Of a stretch of DNA of 64,000 bases, positions 25,689-34,571 are shown piece after piece. Each line of letters starts with the position of its first letter. Position 1 is the first letter of the stretch. The notes under the pieces were generated by a model. It was not told the origin of the DNA. It worked only from the letters and a program-made list of their open reading frames with translations, and made no database searches. Position numbers and translations under genes: made by a program. The stretch is from Streptosporangium amethystogenes (GTDB lineage Bacteria > Actinomycetota > Actinomycetes > Streptosporangiales > Streptosporangiaceae), in assembly GCF_000721075.1 (NCBI RefSeq), contig NZ_JOEQ01000030.1:96224-160223 (forward strand), given 5' to 3'.

Positions 25689-25707
25689 AAAGGATAGGCT
25701 TACCTTA
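25689..25707. promoter_or_regulatory. DtxR/IdeR iron box 1
   Basis: AAAGGATAGGCTTACCTTA matches 17 of 19 positions of TWAGGTWAGSCTWACCTWA. It ends 11 nt from the start of the substrate-binding gene and overlaps its ribosome-site region, so binding should block that gene. Confidence 0.82.
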
Positions 25708-25719
25708 ATGGCTATTTCA

Positions 25720-25738
25720 TTAGATTAGCCTTACCTTA
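25720..25738. promoter_or_regulatory. DtxR/IdeR iron box 2
   Basis: TTAGATTAGCCTTACCTTA matches 18 of 19 positions of the DtxR/IdeR consensus. It lies 26 nt before the first permease gene and 13 nt from box 1, so it should control the rightward operon. Confidence 0.87.
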
Positions 25739-25763
25739 GCTATACCGACAGAGAGGGGGACCG

Positions 25764-26840
25764 GTGAGCAGGGCCGGTGTGGCCACGGCCGCGTCCGAGA
25801 CGGCCGGGGAACCGGACGGCACGCCGCCGCCGTCGGCGAAACGGCGTACGGCCGCGCTGGCGGCCGGACTGCCGGCCGCGCTGGCGATACTGGTGCTGCT
25901 GGCGCTGATCAGCATCGCGGTGGGATCGCGCTCGGTCCCGCTCTCCACGGTGCTGGACGCGCTGCTCGCCCCCGACGGGTCCACCGACCACACGGTCATC
26001 AGAGACCTGCGCGTGCCGCGGACGTTGATCGGCATCGGAGTGGGCGCGGCGCTCGGCCTGGCCGGCGCGCTGATGCAGAGCCTCACCCGCAACCCGCTCG
26101 CCGATCCGGGACTGCTGGGCGTCAACCAGGGCGCGGCGCTCGGTGTGACGGTCGCCATCGGGCTGCTGGGCCTGAGCGACCCCGCCGCCTACGTCTGGTT
26201 CGCGTTCGCCGGCGCGGCCGCCGCCGCGGTGCTGGCCTACGCGCTCGGCTCCGCCGGACGCTCGGGCGGCGGCCCGGTACGGCTCACGCTCGCCGGTGTC
26301 GCGCTGGGCATGGTGTTCAACGCCGCGGCCTCGGCGATCCTGCGGGCCGACACCGCGACCTTCGACCGGATGCGGTTCTGGCTCACCGGTTCGCTGGCCG
26401 GGGTCAGCGCCGACGTGGCGATCCGGCTCGCCCCGTTCCTCGCGACCGGCCTGGTGCTCGGGCTGCTGATGGCCAGGCCGCTCAACACCATGGCACTGGG
26501 CGACGAGGCGGGACGCGCACTGGGCGTGAACATGGCCCGCACCCGCGGGCTGACCGCGCTCGCGGTCACCCTGCTGTGCGGGGCCGCCACCGCCGCCGCC
26601 GGGCCGCTGTGGTTCGTGGGCCTGGCCGTGCCGCACGCGGTACGCGCCGTCACCGGCCCCGACCAGCGCTGGGTCCTGCCGTACACCGTCGTGCTCGCCC
26701 CCGTGGTGCTGCTCGGCTCCGACATTCTCGGCCGGGTGGTCGCCGCCCCCGCCGAGGTACAGGTGGGCATCATGTGCGCGTTCGTCGGCGCCCCGGTGTT
26801 CATCCTGCTCGCCCGCCGCCGGAGGCTCGCCGCGCTATGA
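25764..26840 (+). CDS. fecC: Iron-siderophore ABC importer, FecCD-family permease 1
   Basis: This 358-residue polytopic protein belongs to the FecCD/BtuC permease family. Motifs include LRVPRTLIGIGVGAALGLAG, QSLTRNPLADPGLLG and the ATPase-contact loop GPLWFVGLAVPHAVRAVTG. An N-terminal extension of about 30 hydrophilic residues precedes the first membrane span. The GTG start lies after GAGGGGG. Together with the next permease it should form a heterodimeric channel. The stop overlaps the ATG of a 33-codon frame that leads into the next gene. Confidence 0.9.
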   Translation: MSRAGVATAASETAGEPDGTPPPSAKRRTAALAAGLPAALAILVLLALISIAVGSRSVPLSTVLDALLAPDGSTDHTVIRDLRVPRTLIGIGVGAALGLAGALMQSLTRNPLADPGLLGVNQGAALGVTVAIGLLGLSDPAAYVWFAFAGAAAAAVLAYALGSAGRSGGGPVRLTLAGVALGMVFNAAASAILRADTATFDRMRFWLTGSLAGVSADVAIRLAPFLATGLVLGLLMARPLNTMALGDEAGRALGVNMARTRGLTALAVTLLCGAATAAAGPLWFVGLAVPHAVRAVTGPDQRWVLPYTVVLAPVVLLGSDILGRVVAAPAEVQVGIMCAFVGAPVFILLARRRRLAAL

Positions 26841-26938
26841 AGAACCCCCTTCCGGCACGGGCCTCAGAAACCCGCCGCACGGACCCGTATATGAACCAGG
26901 CACGGACCTCAGAGACCCGCCACATGGACCTCTCGTGA
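26837..26938 (+). CDS. Small coupled reading frame with internal repeat, between the two permease genes
   Basis: A 33-codon frame starts in an ATGA overlap with the first permease (26837) and ends in a GTGA overlap with the start of the second (26935). It contains a 32-nt direct repeat, 26854-26885 and 26899-26930 with four mismatches and a 45-nt (15-codon) offset, so the peptide repeats ARASETRRTD as ARTSETRHMD. The second permease has no good ribosome site of its own, so translation through this frame may be what initiates it. No homologous protein is known to me. Confidence 0.42.
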   Translation: MKNPLPARASETRRTDPYMNQARTSETRHMDLS

Positions 26939-28002
26939 TCGCCCCACCGTCGGCCCCCGCCGGGAAGAGTGGCCGCCCCACCGGGCCTCCGCCGACCGCC
27001 CTGCGCCTGCGTTCCTGGTCTCTGCGGCTCTCCCCGCGCGGCCTCGTCACCGGCACCGCCATCGCCGTACTCGGCCTGGCCGTCAGCCTGGTCGCGCTGT
27101 CCGTCGGCGAGTTCACGGTCCCCATCCGCGACATCGTGGCCGCGCTGTTCGGTGAGGGACCCCCGGTCGCCGAGCTCATCGTGAACCGCCTGCGGGCACC
27201 GCGCATCGTGACCGGCCTGCTGGTCGGCGCCGCGTTCGGGCTGAGCGGGGCGATCTTCCAGAGCCTCACCCGCAACCCGCTCGGCAGCCCCGACTTCGTC
27301 GGCCTCACCTCGGGGGCGGCCACCGGGGGCATCGCCGCCGTGGTGCTGGGCGGCAGCGCCTGGCAGATCGCGGGCGCCTCGCTCGCCGGGTGCGTCGCCG
27401 GCGCGCTGGCCGTGTACGCCCTGGCCTTCCAGCGCGGGGTGCAGGGTTACCGGCTGATCCTGGTCGGCATCGGGGTCAACGCACTGCTGATCTCCGCCGA
27501 CTGGTACATGCTGACCCGCGCCGACATCAGCGACGCGGCCACCGCCGGGGCGTGGATCACCGGCAGCCTCGGCGGGCGCGGCTGGGAGCACGCGATCCCG
27601 GTCGCGTGTGCGATGGCCGTGCTCCTGCCCGCCTGCGCCTGGCTGTCGCGCCCGCTGCGGATGATGGAGATGGGCGACGACTCTGCCAGGGCCATGGGCG
27701 TCCGCGTCGAGCCGGTGCGCGCGGCGGCGATCGCCGTCGGCGTGCTGCTGTGCGGCGTCGCCACCGCCGCCACCGGACCCGTGATCTTCGTGGCGATGGC
27801 CGCTCCCCAGCTGGCCCGGCGGATCAGTCGTTCCCCCGGCGTCACCCTGGTCATCTCGGCGCTGACCGGTGCCACCCTGCTGGTCGGCGCAGACCTGGCC
27901 GCGCAGCGCCTCTTCGCGCCGGTCCAGCTGCCGGTGGGAATCATGACCGCCGCGATCGGCGGCGTATACCTGGTGTTTCTCCTGCGGAGGGAACGACGTT
28001 GA
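26935..28002 (+). CDS. fecD: Iron-siderophore ABC importer, FecCD-family permease 2
   Basis: This 355-residue permease is paralogous to the preceding one: LRAPRIVTGLLVGAAFGLSG, QSLTRNPLGSPDFVG and GPVIFVAMAAPQLARRIS. About 40 proline/basic N-terminal residues precede the first membrane span. Its GTG start lacks a convincing Shine-Dalgarno and overlaps the stop of the repeat-containing small frame, so coupling is likely. Its TGA overlaps the TTG start of the ATPase gene. Confidence 0.9.
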   Translation: MIAPPSAPAGKSGRPTGPPPTALRLRSWSLRLSPRGLVTGTAIAVLGLAVSLVALSVGEFTVPIRDIVAALFGEGPPVAELIVNRLRAPRIVTGLLVGAAFGLSGAIFQSLTRNPLGSPDFVGLTSGAATGGIAAVVLGGSAWQIAGASLAGCVAGALAVYALAFQRGVQGYRLILVGIGVNALLISADWYMLTRADISDAATAGAWITGSLGGRGWEHAIPVACAMAVLLPACAWLSRPLRMMEMGDDSARAMGVRVEPVRAAAIAVGVLLCGVATAATGPVIFVAMAAPQLARRISRSPGVTLVISALTGATLLVGADLAAQRLFAPVQLPVGIMTAAIGGVYLVFLLRRERR

Positions 28003-28793
28003 GACTGTACGGCACCGGCCTGACCCTCTCCTACGACAAGCGCGTGGTGGCCAGAGACCTGGACGTCACGATCCCCGACGGGTCGTTCACCGTGATCATC
28101 GGCCCCAACGCATGCGGCAAGTCCACGATGCTGCGCGCCCTGGCCCGGATGCTCAAGCCCCGCGCGGGAGCGGTCCACCTGGACGGATCCGTGATCACCT
28201 CACTGCCCTCCAAGGAGGTGGCACGCAGGCTGGGCCTGCTGCCGCAGAGCTCGATCGTGCCCGACGGCATCACGGTCGCCGACCTGGTGGGCCGGGGCCG
28301 CTACCCGCACCAGCGGATGATGCGCCAGTGGTCCCGCGAGGACGAGGCCGCGGTGGCGGCGGCCATGGAGTCGACGGACGTGACCGAGCTGGCCGACCGC
28401 TGCGTGGACGAGCTCTCCGGCGGCCAGCGCCAGCGCGTCTGGCTGGCCATGGCGCTGGCCCAGGAGACCCCGATCCTGCTGCTCGACGAGCCGACCACCT
28501 TCCTGGACATCGCCCACCAGATCGAGGTGCTCGACCTCTGCGCCGACCTGCACGAGCAGGGCAGGACCCTGGTCGCCGTGCTGCACGACCTGAACCAGGC
28601 CTGCCGCTACGCCACCCATCTGATCGTGATGCGCGACGGCCGGATCGTCGCCGAGGGCGACCCCTCCACGATCGTCACGACCGACCTGGTACGGGAGGTC
28701 TTCGAGCTGCGCTGCGAGATCATCGAGGACCCGCAGAGCGGCACCCCGCTGATCGTCCCCGAGACCCGCCGCCGCGCTCCCGTCAGGACATAG
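27999..28793 (+). CDS. fecE: Iron-siderophore ABC importer, ATP-binding protein
   Basis: This 264-residue ATPase has Walker A GPNACGKST (35-43; Ala-Cys replaces the usual Gly-Ala, as in many siderophore ATPases), signature LSGGQRQRVWLAMAL, Walker B LLLDEPTTFLD and H-loop VLHDLNQACRY. The TTG at 27999 overlaps the permease stop and has GGAGG 8 nt upstream. It completes an iron-regulated importer with the two permeases and the divergent binding protein. Confidence 0.92.
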   Translation: MRLYGTGLTLSYDKRVVARDLDVTIPDGSFTVIIGPNACGKSTMLRALARMLKPRAGAVHLDGSVITSLPSKEVARRLGLLPQSSIVPDGITVADLVGRGRYPHQRMMRQWSREDEAAVAAAMESTDVTELADRCVDELSGGQRQRVWLAMALAQETPILLLDEPTTFLDIAHQIEVLDLCADLHEQGRTLVAVLHDLNQACRYATHLIVMRDGRIVAEGDPSTIVTTDLVREVFELRCEIIEDPQSGTPLIVPETRRRAPVRT

Positions 28794-28795
28794 GG

Positions 28796-30403
28796 CTAGG
28801 CCTCCAGCGCCACCCGGCGGGCCAGGCCCAGCGGGAGACCGCCGGAACCCGCCAGTGCGTCGTGGAAGGCGCGCAGGTCGCCGCGGCCCGCGGCCAGGTA
28901 GTCGTCGCGGATGCGGTCGATCTCCAGTGCCCCGGTCAGGTAGGAGGGCGCCTGGGTGGGCCACGCGCAGTAGCGGTTGACCTCCCCCTTGGCCGTACCG
29001 GGGGTGAGCGAGGACCTCGTGGTCATGAACTTCTCGGCCTGCTCGATCGTCATGTCACCGCAGTGCAGCGAGGTGTCCACGATGATGCGGGCCGCCCGGA
29101 AGAGCCGGAAGTCCAGGTGGGCGAGCTCCTGGGCCGGAGTGGTGAAGTAGCCCTGCTCGTGCATGAGCTTCTCGACGTACAGGCCCCAGCCCTCGACGAG
29201 GTATGGGGTGCGGAACAGCCTGCGGGCCCGGCGTGGGTTGCCCGCCATCCAGGACAGGTGCCAGTGGTGACCGGGGTACGCCTCGTGCACGGCGATGGAG
29301 GGCATCTGGGCCCTGGCGTTGGTGCGCAGCCGCTGGCGGACCTGCTCCCCGGTGAAGGAGGACGGGGTGAAGGGCACGAAGAAATGCCCGATCCTGGAGG
29401 TCGACAGGGGCGGCGGCGGCATGTAGGAGGCGACCGCGAGGATGGGCCGCTGGAACTCGGGCGACGGGACGACCAGGCACTCCTCGCCCTCGGCGAAGGT
29501 CACCAGGCCGCGCTCGCGGACGAACCTCCTGGCCCGCTCCGTCTCGGCCTCGTACTCGGCCCGCATGTCCGCCAGTGTCGGCGCGTGGTCGTCCTGGAGC
29601 TCGGTGATGGCCGCGTGCCAGTCGCCCGAACCGCCGTCCAGCCGGGCGGCGATCTCGCGCATCCGCGCGTCCAGCTCGTCGTAGGCCGCCTGCCCCCGCC
29701 TGAGCAGCTCGTCGGCGCCGTAGCCGAGCATCTCCCGCTCGCGCAGCAGCGTGGAGTAGAGCTCCTCCCCCATCCGCCAGGTGCCCTCCGCCCGGAAACC
29801 TTCGAGGAACTCCACCAGCTCGTCGAAGGCCGCCGCCGCGGGCTCGGCCGCCGTGGCCAGCCGGGCGCGCAGCGCCTCGTCGGACACCTGGCCGGGGACC
29901 GTCTCGGTGAGGAAGCGGCGAGCGGTCCGCGCCTGGCCCAGCCCCCGCTCGATCAGCAGCGGGGCCGCCAGCGCGGGGTCGAGGTTGGCCCGGCAGGCGG
30001 CGATGACGTCCGGCACCTCGGCCAGCCGCGCGACGGCCGCGTCCACCAGTTCGGCCTCACCGGAGAGCCGCTGCAGGAACGGGCTGAACATCGAGGAGAA
30101 GATCGGGCCCACGTAGGCGGCCGGGTCACGCCGCCAGAGCGGCCACGACTCGTACGCGATACCGCCGCGCAGCGTGGACATGACGAGTTCCCGGTCGATC
30201 TCGTCCTCGAAGTCTCCGGCGTCCCGGGCCCCCTGGAATCGTTCCAGCCGGCGACGCGACTCCCGCTCCCTGGCGAGGATGCCGGCCTCGGTGAAGTCAC
30301 CGAGGGTCCTGTCGTACCCCGGCGCGCCCGCGAGGGCGGCGTAGATGGGATTCTCCGCCAGGTACCAGTCCAGAAATTCGCTTACCAGCTCGGGGGACGT
30401 CAT
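28796..30403 (-). CDS. DUF885 family protein, probable zinc metallopeptidase
   Basis: This 535-residue protein belongs to DUF885, a family with gluzincin-like features. The putative zinc site is HEAYPGHHWHLS at about residues 371-382 (HExxxGHH form), with a third ligand glutamate in VEGWGLYVEKLM about 30 residues later. The conserved RIGHFFVPFTPSSFTGEQ segment is also present. No signal peptide is seen, so it is likely cytoplasmic. It ends two bases after the convergent siderophore ATPase gene. Substrate unknown. Confidence 0.88.
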   Translation of the reverse strand: MTSPELVSEFLDWYLAENPIYAALAGAPGYDRTLGDFTEAGILARERESRRRLERFQGARDAGDFEDEIDRELVMSTLRGGIAYESWPLWRRDPAAYVGPIFSSMFSPFLQRLSGEAELVDAAVARLAEVPDVIAACRANLDPALAAPLLIERGLGQARTARRFLTETVPGQVSDEALRARLATAAEPAAAAFDELVEFLEGFRAEGTWRMGEELYSTLLREREMLGYGADELLRRGQAAYDELDARMREIAARLDGGSGDWHAAITELQDDHAPTLADMRAEYEAETERARRFVRERGLVTFAEGEECLVVPSPEFQRPILAVASYMPPPPLSTSRIGHFFVPFTPSSFTGEQVRQRLRTNARAQMPSIAVHEAYPGHHWHLSWMAGNPRRARRLFRTPYLVEGWGLYVEKLMHEQGYFTTPAQELAHLDFRLFRAARIIVDTSLHCGDMTIEQAEKFMTTRSSLTPGTAKGEVNRYCAWPTQAPSYLTGALEIDRIRDDYLAAGRGDLRAFHDALAGSGGLPLGLARRVALEA

Positions 30404-30522
30404 ACCGCGAGATCCTACTTCTCAGGCGATTTCACCACCGATGTGGTCACCGTCCGGCCTTTGCCCCCTCTGCGTCCACGGACAGGCAGGCGCGGCTCCG
30501 CTGTTCCCATAAACTTCATGAT

Positions 30523-30843
30523 GTGGGTGACCCGAAGTTCGAGATCCAGATGCTCCACGACCGCGTCATGGTCAAGGTCGAGCAGGAGTCAGAGGAACGG
30601 CGCAGCACGGCCGGCATCGTCATCCCGGCGACGGTGAAGATGGCCAACCGCCTCGTCTGGGGTGAGGTCTGCGGCGCGGGCCAGAACGTCCGGGCGGTCA
30701 AGGTCGGTGACAAGGTCCTGTTCAACCCCGAGGACCAGTACGAGGTCGAGGTCCACAGCCAGATCTATCTGATCATGCGCGAGCGCGACCTGCACGCCAT
30801 CGCCACCCCGCAGACCGACAACGGCACCGGCCTCTACCTCTGA
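30523..30843 (+). CDS. GroES-like co-chaperone family protein
   Basis: This 106-residue protein has the Cpn10/GroES fold signature: LHDRVMVKVEQESEERRSTA, GIVIPATVKMANRLVWGEVC, then VGDKVLFNPEDQYEVEV and a C-terminal YLIMRERDLHAI. It is not the canonical groES, since no groEL follows and the mobile loop is diverged; actinomycetes often carry such an extra copy. The GTG at 30523 is the best in-frame start; ATGs just upstream are out of frame. Confidence 0.85.
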   Translation: MGDPKFEIQMLHDRVMVKVEQESEERRSTAGIVIPATVKMANRLVWGEVCGAGQNVRAVKVGDKVLFNPEDQYEVEVHSQIYLIMRERDLHAIATPQTDNGTGLYL

Positions 30844-30971
30844 GCTCCACGGAGGACGTCACCACCGCCCGGTTCCGCTGAACCGAGTCGTCCCCGCCGG
30901 ATGACCGGCCCGCTTTCCGGCGCGGGGTCCGCCCATGCGTGAAAGAGAGCCCGCCCTCGGGCCGCACGGGA

Positions 30972-31925
30972 TCATTTCCGGGTGTATCCGAGATAGAGCT
31001 TGTTGTTCCAGTCCTCGGTGGAGAAGGCGGCCAGCACCCGCGTGGTCTTGCCCTTGAGGGTCGACAAGACCACCTGGTAGTGGTTCCCGGAGGGGACGAC
31101 CGCGATGAAGTGCTTCTCGTCCCACCATCCCCACAGGGCCTTCGGCCGGATAGCGGGCACCTTTGCCGCGAGCTTGCCCGAGGTGCGATCCCAGACGCAG
31201 ACGTGCTCGGTGTAGCTGGACGGGCACCAGGTCATCAGGCCCTTGCCCGAGGGGGTGAAGGCATCCTCACCACCGGCGGGCCTGCCGGTCTTCGCCAGGG
31301 TGCGGCGGACCGTGCCGTCCGGCCCGTAGAAGCGGGCACCGCCCTGGTACTCGGCCACCACCTCGGTGCCGTCGGAGCTCCAGCGGAACCGCGCGGCCTT
31401 GTCGACATCGGCCACGGTCACCGTCTTGGCGCTCTTCGCGGACACGTCGACGACCACGAACCCGGAGGTCACCCACGCCGAGCCGCTCTTCCGCTCGGTG
31501 GTCAGCACCGCCTTGCCGCCGTCGCGGCTCCAGTGCACGTAGTGCGCGACGAGCGGTTTGCGCACCGTACGGATCCGGGTGCCCTTGGAGGTCGCCAGGT
31601 CGAGCAGGACGACCGAGTCGTAGCCGCTCTTGTAGGAGGTGGGCACCGCCAGCGCGCTGCCCCCCTTCGGCGCGACCGTGATCTCCTGGTAGGCGGCCTG
31701 CCGGGTGAACCCGTCACCCCTGCGCAGGTAGGTCATCTTTCCAAAGGAGTACGACGTCACCCTGAGCGGGTCCGTGGCGTCCTCCCGTACGGTGACCCGG
31801 GTGCCGGGCAGCACGGTGTCGACGGGTGCGGCCTCGGCGTGCGCGGCCGCGGAAAGCGGAAGGATCATCGAGGCCGGCACGACAAGGCAGCCGAGGAACC
31901 GGTAAATCCCAGGAGTCACGGACAC
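30972..31925 (-). CDS. Secreted beta-propeller-like protein
   Basis: This 317-residue protein has a signal peptide (YRFLGCLVVPASMILPLSAA then AHAEA). The mature part is built of repeating strands such as VHWSRDGGKAVLTTE and FRWSSDGTEVVAEYQGGARF, as in TolB/WD40-like propellers. No catalytic motif is visible. It appears to be monocistronic, with a GTG start at 31925. Exported, function unknown. Confidence 0.75.
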   Translation of the reverse strand: MSVTPGIYRFLGCLVVPASMILPLSAAAHAEAAPVDTVLPGTRVTVREDATDPLRVTSYSFGKMTYLRRGDGFTRQAAYQEITVAPKGGSALAVPTSYKSGYDSVVLLDLATSKGTRIRTVRKPLVAHYVHWSRDGGKAVLTTERKSGSAWVTSGFVVVDVSAKSAKTVTVADVDKAARFRWSSDGTEVVAEYQGGARFYGPDGTVRRTLAKTGRPAGGEDAFTPSGKGLMTWCPSSYTEHVCVWDRTSGKLAAKVPAIRPKALWGWWDEKHFIAVVPSGNHYQVVLSTLKGKTTRVLAAFSTEDWNNKLYLGYTRK

Positions 31926-32041
31926 TCCGGAATCCTAAGCCGGAAATCTCTCAAGATCCCGATCTAGACCGAATCGGTTAGAACAGGTGTAAGAGGGGCC
32001 GGTGATGGTGAAGGGCCGCCCTCCCTTCGGCCCCTGCCGCG

Positions 32042-32314
32042 TCATACCCCCTCCCCCGTCGCGGCCCCGCAGCTCAGGCACTCCCCGACCACGGGGACGC
32101 GATGGCGCCGATGTTCGTAGAACCGGTGACCGAGCGCCGCCGCGACGAGCACCCCGCCGAGCAGCAGGAGCATGAACGGCCCGTGCTTCTCATGTCCGAT
32201 CAGGCCCATGACGAGATGGGCTATACCGGCGGCGACGATGATCGCGCCGACGTTGAGCAGTTCCCTGTTGAGCGTCCACCCCGAGGCGGATCGTTCCCGT
32301 TCCGTCTCACTCAT
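32042..32314 (-). CDS. Small membrane protein with C-terminal CxxC
   Basis: This 90-residue protein has two hydrophobic segments (VGAIIVAAGIAHLVMGLIG and PFMLLLLGGVLVAAALG) separated by HEKHG, and ends in a GECLSCGAATG motif that could bind zinc or form a disulfide. ATG start at 32314. No family is recognised. It stands alone between the propeller protein and the ABC exporter genes. Confidence 0.65.
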   Translation of the reverse strand: MSETERERSASGWTLNRELLNVGAIIVAAGIAHLVMGLIGHEKHGPFMLLLLGGVLVAAALGHRFYEHRRHRVPVVGECLSCGAATGEGV

Positions 32315-32473
32315 GCCCTCAGATTCACTACCGTCAGTTACAGGCCCCGACGAATCCCGTCACCACGATGTAAAACCCGGAGCATCTTCTCGCGGCGGCA
32401 AACGTTGTGATCCATTGGGAAACAGGACCTCCCCCGGCCGCACGAAGATCCGGCGGCCGGGAGGCCCACTCCG

Positions 32474-33304
32474 TCAGCCGCCGAGCCGGCGGAACCTGTG
32501 CGCCGACAGCGGCAGGAAGACGGCGATCAGCAGCAGCGGCCAGAGCACCGCCATGAGGGTGGCGTTCTGCACGATCCACGCCTCTCCCGCCCAGCCGGGG
32601 TTGTCGAAGAGCCTCCTGGTGGCCGTGGCGGTGGCCGAGAGCGGGTTCCACTGCGCGATCGCACCGAGCCAGCCGGGCATGGTGGCGGGGTCGACGAACA
32701 CGCTGGACAGGAAGCCGATCGGCCAGACCAGGATCTGCACCGACGTCACCACCTCCGGTCCTCCCGACACCAGGCCGACGTAGATCCCCACCCAGAGCAG
32801 GGCGAAGCGCAGCAGCAGGAGCAGGCCCACCGCGGCCAGTGCCTCGGCCAGGCCGCCCTCGGCACGCCAGCCGAGCAGCAGCCCGGTCCCGATCATGACG
32901 GCCAGCCCGACCACCGAGTTGAGCATGTCGGCGATCCCGCGGCCCATGACGACCGCCGAGGCGCTCATCGGCATCGAGCGGAACCTGTCGGTCACCCCCT
33001 TGGCCGCGTCGGTGGTGACCGCCATCATCGTGCTCTCCAGACCGAAGAGCATGGTCATCGCGAACATGCCGGGGATCAGGAAGTCGAAGTAGCCGCCCCC
33101 GCCGGGGACGCCGATGGCGCCGCCGAACAGGCCGCCGAACATCAGCACCATCATGACCGGGAAGAGCCATCCGACGGCGACCGTTCCCGGGCTGCGGACC
33201 CAGTGGCTCAGGTCGCGCAGGGTGATGGTCCAGGAGTCGGCCAGCGCCCAGCCGAACCGGGAGAGCGGGGAGGTGGCGGGCGGGATCGAGGTCGTCGTAC
33301 TCAC
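32474..33304 (-). CDS. ABC-2 type efflux permease (DrrB-like)
   Basis: This 276-residue ABC-2 permease has about six membrane segments and the family signature GRGIADMLNSVVGLAVMIGT, with TDAAKGVTDRFRSMPMSASA in the conserved cytoplasmic loop of DrrB-like daunorubicin-type exporters. The GTG at 33304 has GGAGG 7 nt upstream, which excludes an upstream in-frame extension. It lies about 150 nt downstream of its ATPase gene; a GC-rich palindrome at 33342-33361 lies between. Probably a drug or natural-product exporter. Confidence 0.88.
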   Translation of the reverse strand: MSTTTSIPPATSPLSRFGWALADSWTITLRDLSHWVRSPGTVAVGWLFPVMMVLMFGGLFGGAIGVPGGGGYFDFLIPGMFAMTMLFGLESTMMAVTTDAAKGVTDRFRSMPMSASAVVMGRGIADMLNSVVGLAVMIGTGLLLGWRAEGGLAEALAAVGLLLLLRFALLWVGIYVGLVSGGPEVVTSVQILVWPIGFLSSVFVDPATMPGWLGAIAQWNPLSATATATRRLFDNPGWAGEAWIVQNATLMAVLWPLLLIAVFLPLSAHRFRRLGG

Positions 33305-33452
33305 GCGGGTGCCTCCGTATCGGGGGTAGGGATCGTCGTATCGGCCGGGGTGCCCCGGCCGGAGAGGGGGGTCGCCCGCACCGGGGCGCACGGCGACGCC
33401 CACTGCCGGGGTGGCCGTACCGAACCCCTGCCGGAGAGCGCGGTCGCGGCGC

Positions 33453-34454
33453 TCACCCGGACACCCCGGTACGGGCGGCCGTGTCCTCGGCCCCGCCCGT
33501 CAGGTGCAGGAAGACCTCGTCGAGCGTGGGGCGGCGCAGTGTGACGTCGATCGGCTCGATCCCGGCCTCGCCGAGCGCGGTGGCCATGGCGACGAGCGCC
33601 CGGGTGCGCTCGGCCACCGGGATGCTGACCCGGCGTGACTCGGCGTCCACCAGGATCCCGCCGGAGGCGACCCGCGCCGCGAGCGCCTCCGCCCCGGCCA
33701 CGTCCGCCGGGTCGGCGAGGACGAGGTCGAGCCAGTCGCCGCCGATCGCGGACTTCAGCTCCTCGGGGGTGCCCTCGGTGACGACCCGGCCCGCCCCGAG
33801 CATGGTGATCCGGTCGGCCAGCCGGTCCGCCTCCTCCAGGTACTGGGTGGTGAGCAGCACGGTCGTGCCGGAGCCGACCAGGTCGCGGATGGCCGACCAG
33901 ACCTCCTGGCGGGCGGCCGGGTCGAGGCCGGTGGTGGGCTCGTCCACGAAGAGCACCGAGGGTGCGACGATGAGGCTCGCCGCCAGGTCGAGTCGCCTGC
34001 GCATGCCTCCGGAGTACTCACCGACCGCCTTGGTGCCGGTGTCGGCCAGCGAGAAACGCTCCAGCAGGTCGTCGGCCCGTTTCCTGGCCTCGGCTGCCGG
34101 GAGGTGGTTCAGCCTGCCGAACATCACCAGGTTCTGCCGCCCGCTGAGGATCTCGTCGACCGCCGCGTACTGGCCGACCAGCCCGATCCGCTCGCGCACC
34201 TGCCGCGCCTGCACGACGACGTCGAATCCCGCGACGCTCGCCCGGCCCGAGTCCGGGCGCAGGAGCGTGGAGAGAATCCTGATCGCCGTGGTCTTGCCCG
34301 CACCGTTGGGCCCGAGCAGGCCACAGACCGTTCCGGCCGCCACCTCCAGGTCGAACCCGTTGAGACCCGCCTCTTCGGAGGCACCCGCGTAGTTCTTGCG
34401 CACGTCGTGCGCGGCGATCGCGAACTCCGTCGCTCTCACAACCACCTGTTTCAC
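33453..34454 (-). CDS. DrrA-like ABC efflux ATPase
   Basis: This 333-residue ATPase is of the DrrA (daunorubicin resistance) type: Walker A LLGPNGAGKTT, signature EYSGGMRRRLDLAASL, Walker B LFVDEPTTGLD, and the DrrA C-terminal domain ending LRRPTLDEVFLHLTG. It pairs with the ABC-2 permease gene downstream. The start is a GTG at 34454 in a run of in-frame GTG codons, so it is uncertain by a few residues. The divergent TetR regulator suggests substrate-inducible efflux. Confidence 0.9.
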   Translation of the reverse strand: MKQVVVRATEFAIAAHDVRKNYAGASEEAGLNGFDLEVAAGTVCGLLGPNGAGKTTAIRILSTLLRPDSGRASVAGFDVVVQARQVRERIGLVGQYAAVDEILSGRQNLVMFGRLNHLPAAEARKRADDLLERFSLADTGTKAVGEYSGGMRRRLDLAASLIVAPSVLFVDEPTTGLDPAARQEVWSAIRDLVGSGTTVLLTTQYLEEADRLADRITMLGAGRVVTEGTPEELKSAIGGDWLDLVLADPADVAGAEALAARVASGGILVDAESRRVSIPVAERTRALVAMATALGEAGIEPIDVTLRRPTLDEVFLHLTGGAEDTAARTGVSG

Positions 34455-34512
34455 CTTTTTCCACCCGTCTTACCGGCTGACACCGTTGCCCTCCGTAGAG
34501 CGTAGACCGTAC

Positions 34513-34525
34513 CGTACATCGTACG
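34513..34525. promoter_or_regulatory. Putative TetR operator, CGTAC-ATC-GTACG
   Basis: A 5-bp inverted repeat with a 3-nt spacer lies in the 117-nt divergent promoter between the efflux ATPase and the TetR gene; a further CGTAC at 34508 extends it as a direct repeat. Location suggests autoregulation and control of the exporter. Assignment is by position only. Confidence 0.45.
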
Positions 34526-34571
34526 ACTCAGCTACGGTGGTCCCAACGACGAAAATCTGGAGACTGTTCCC

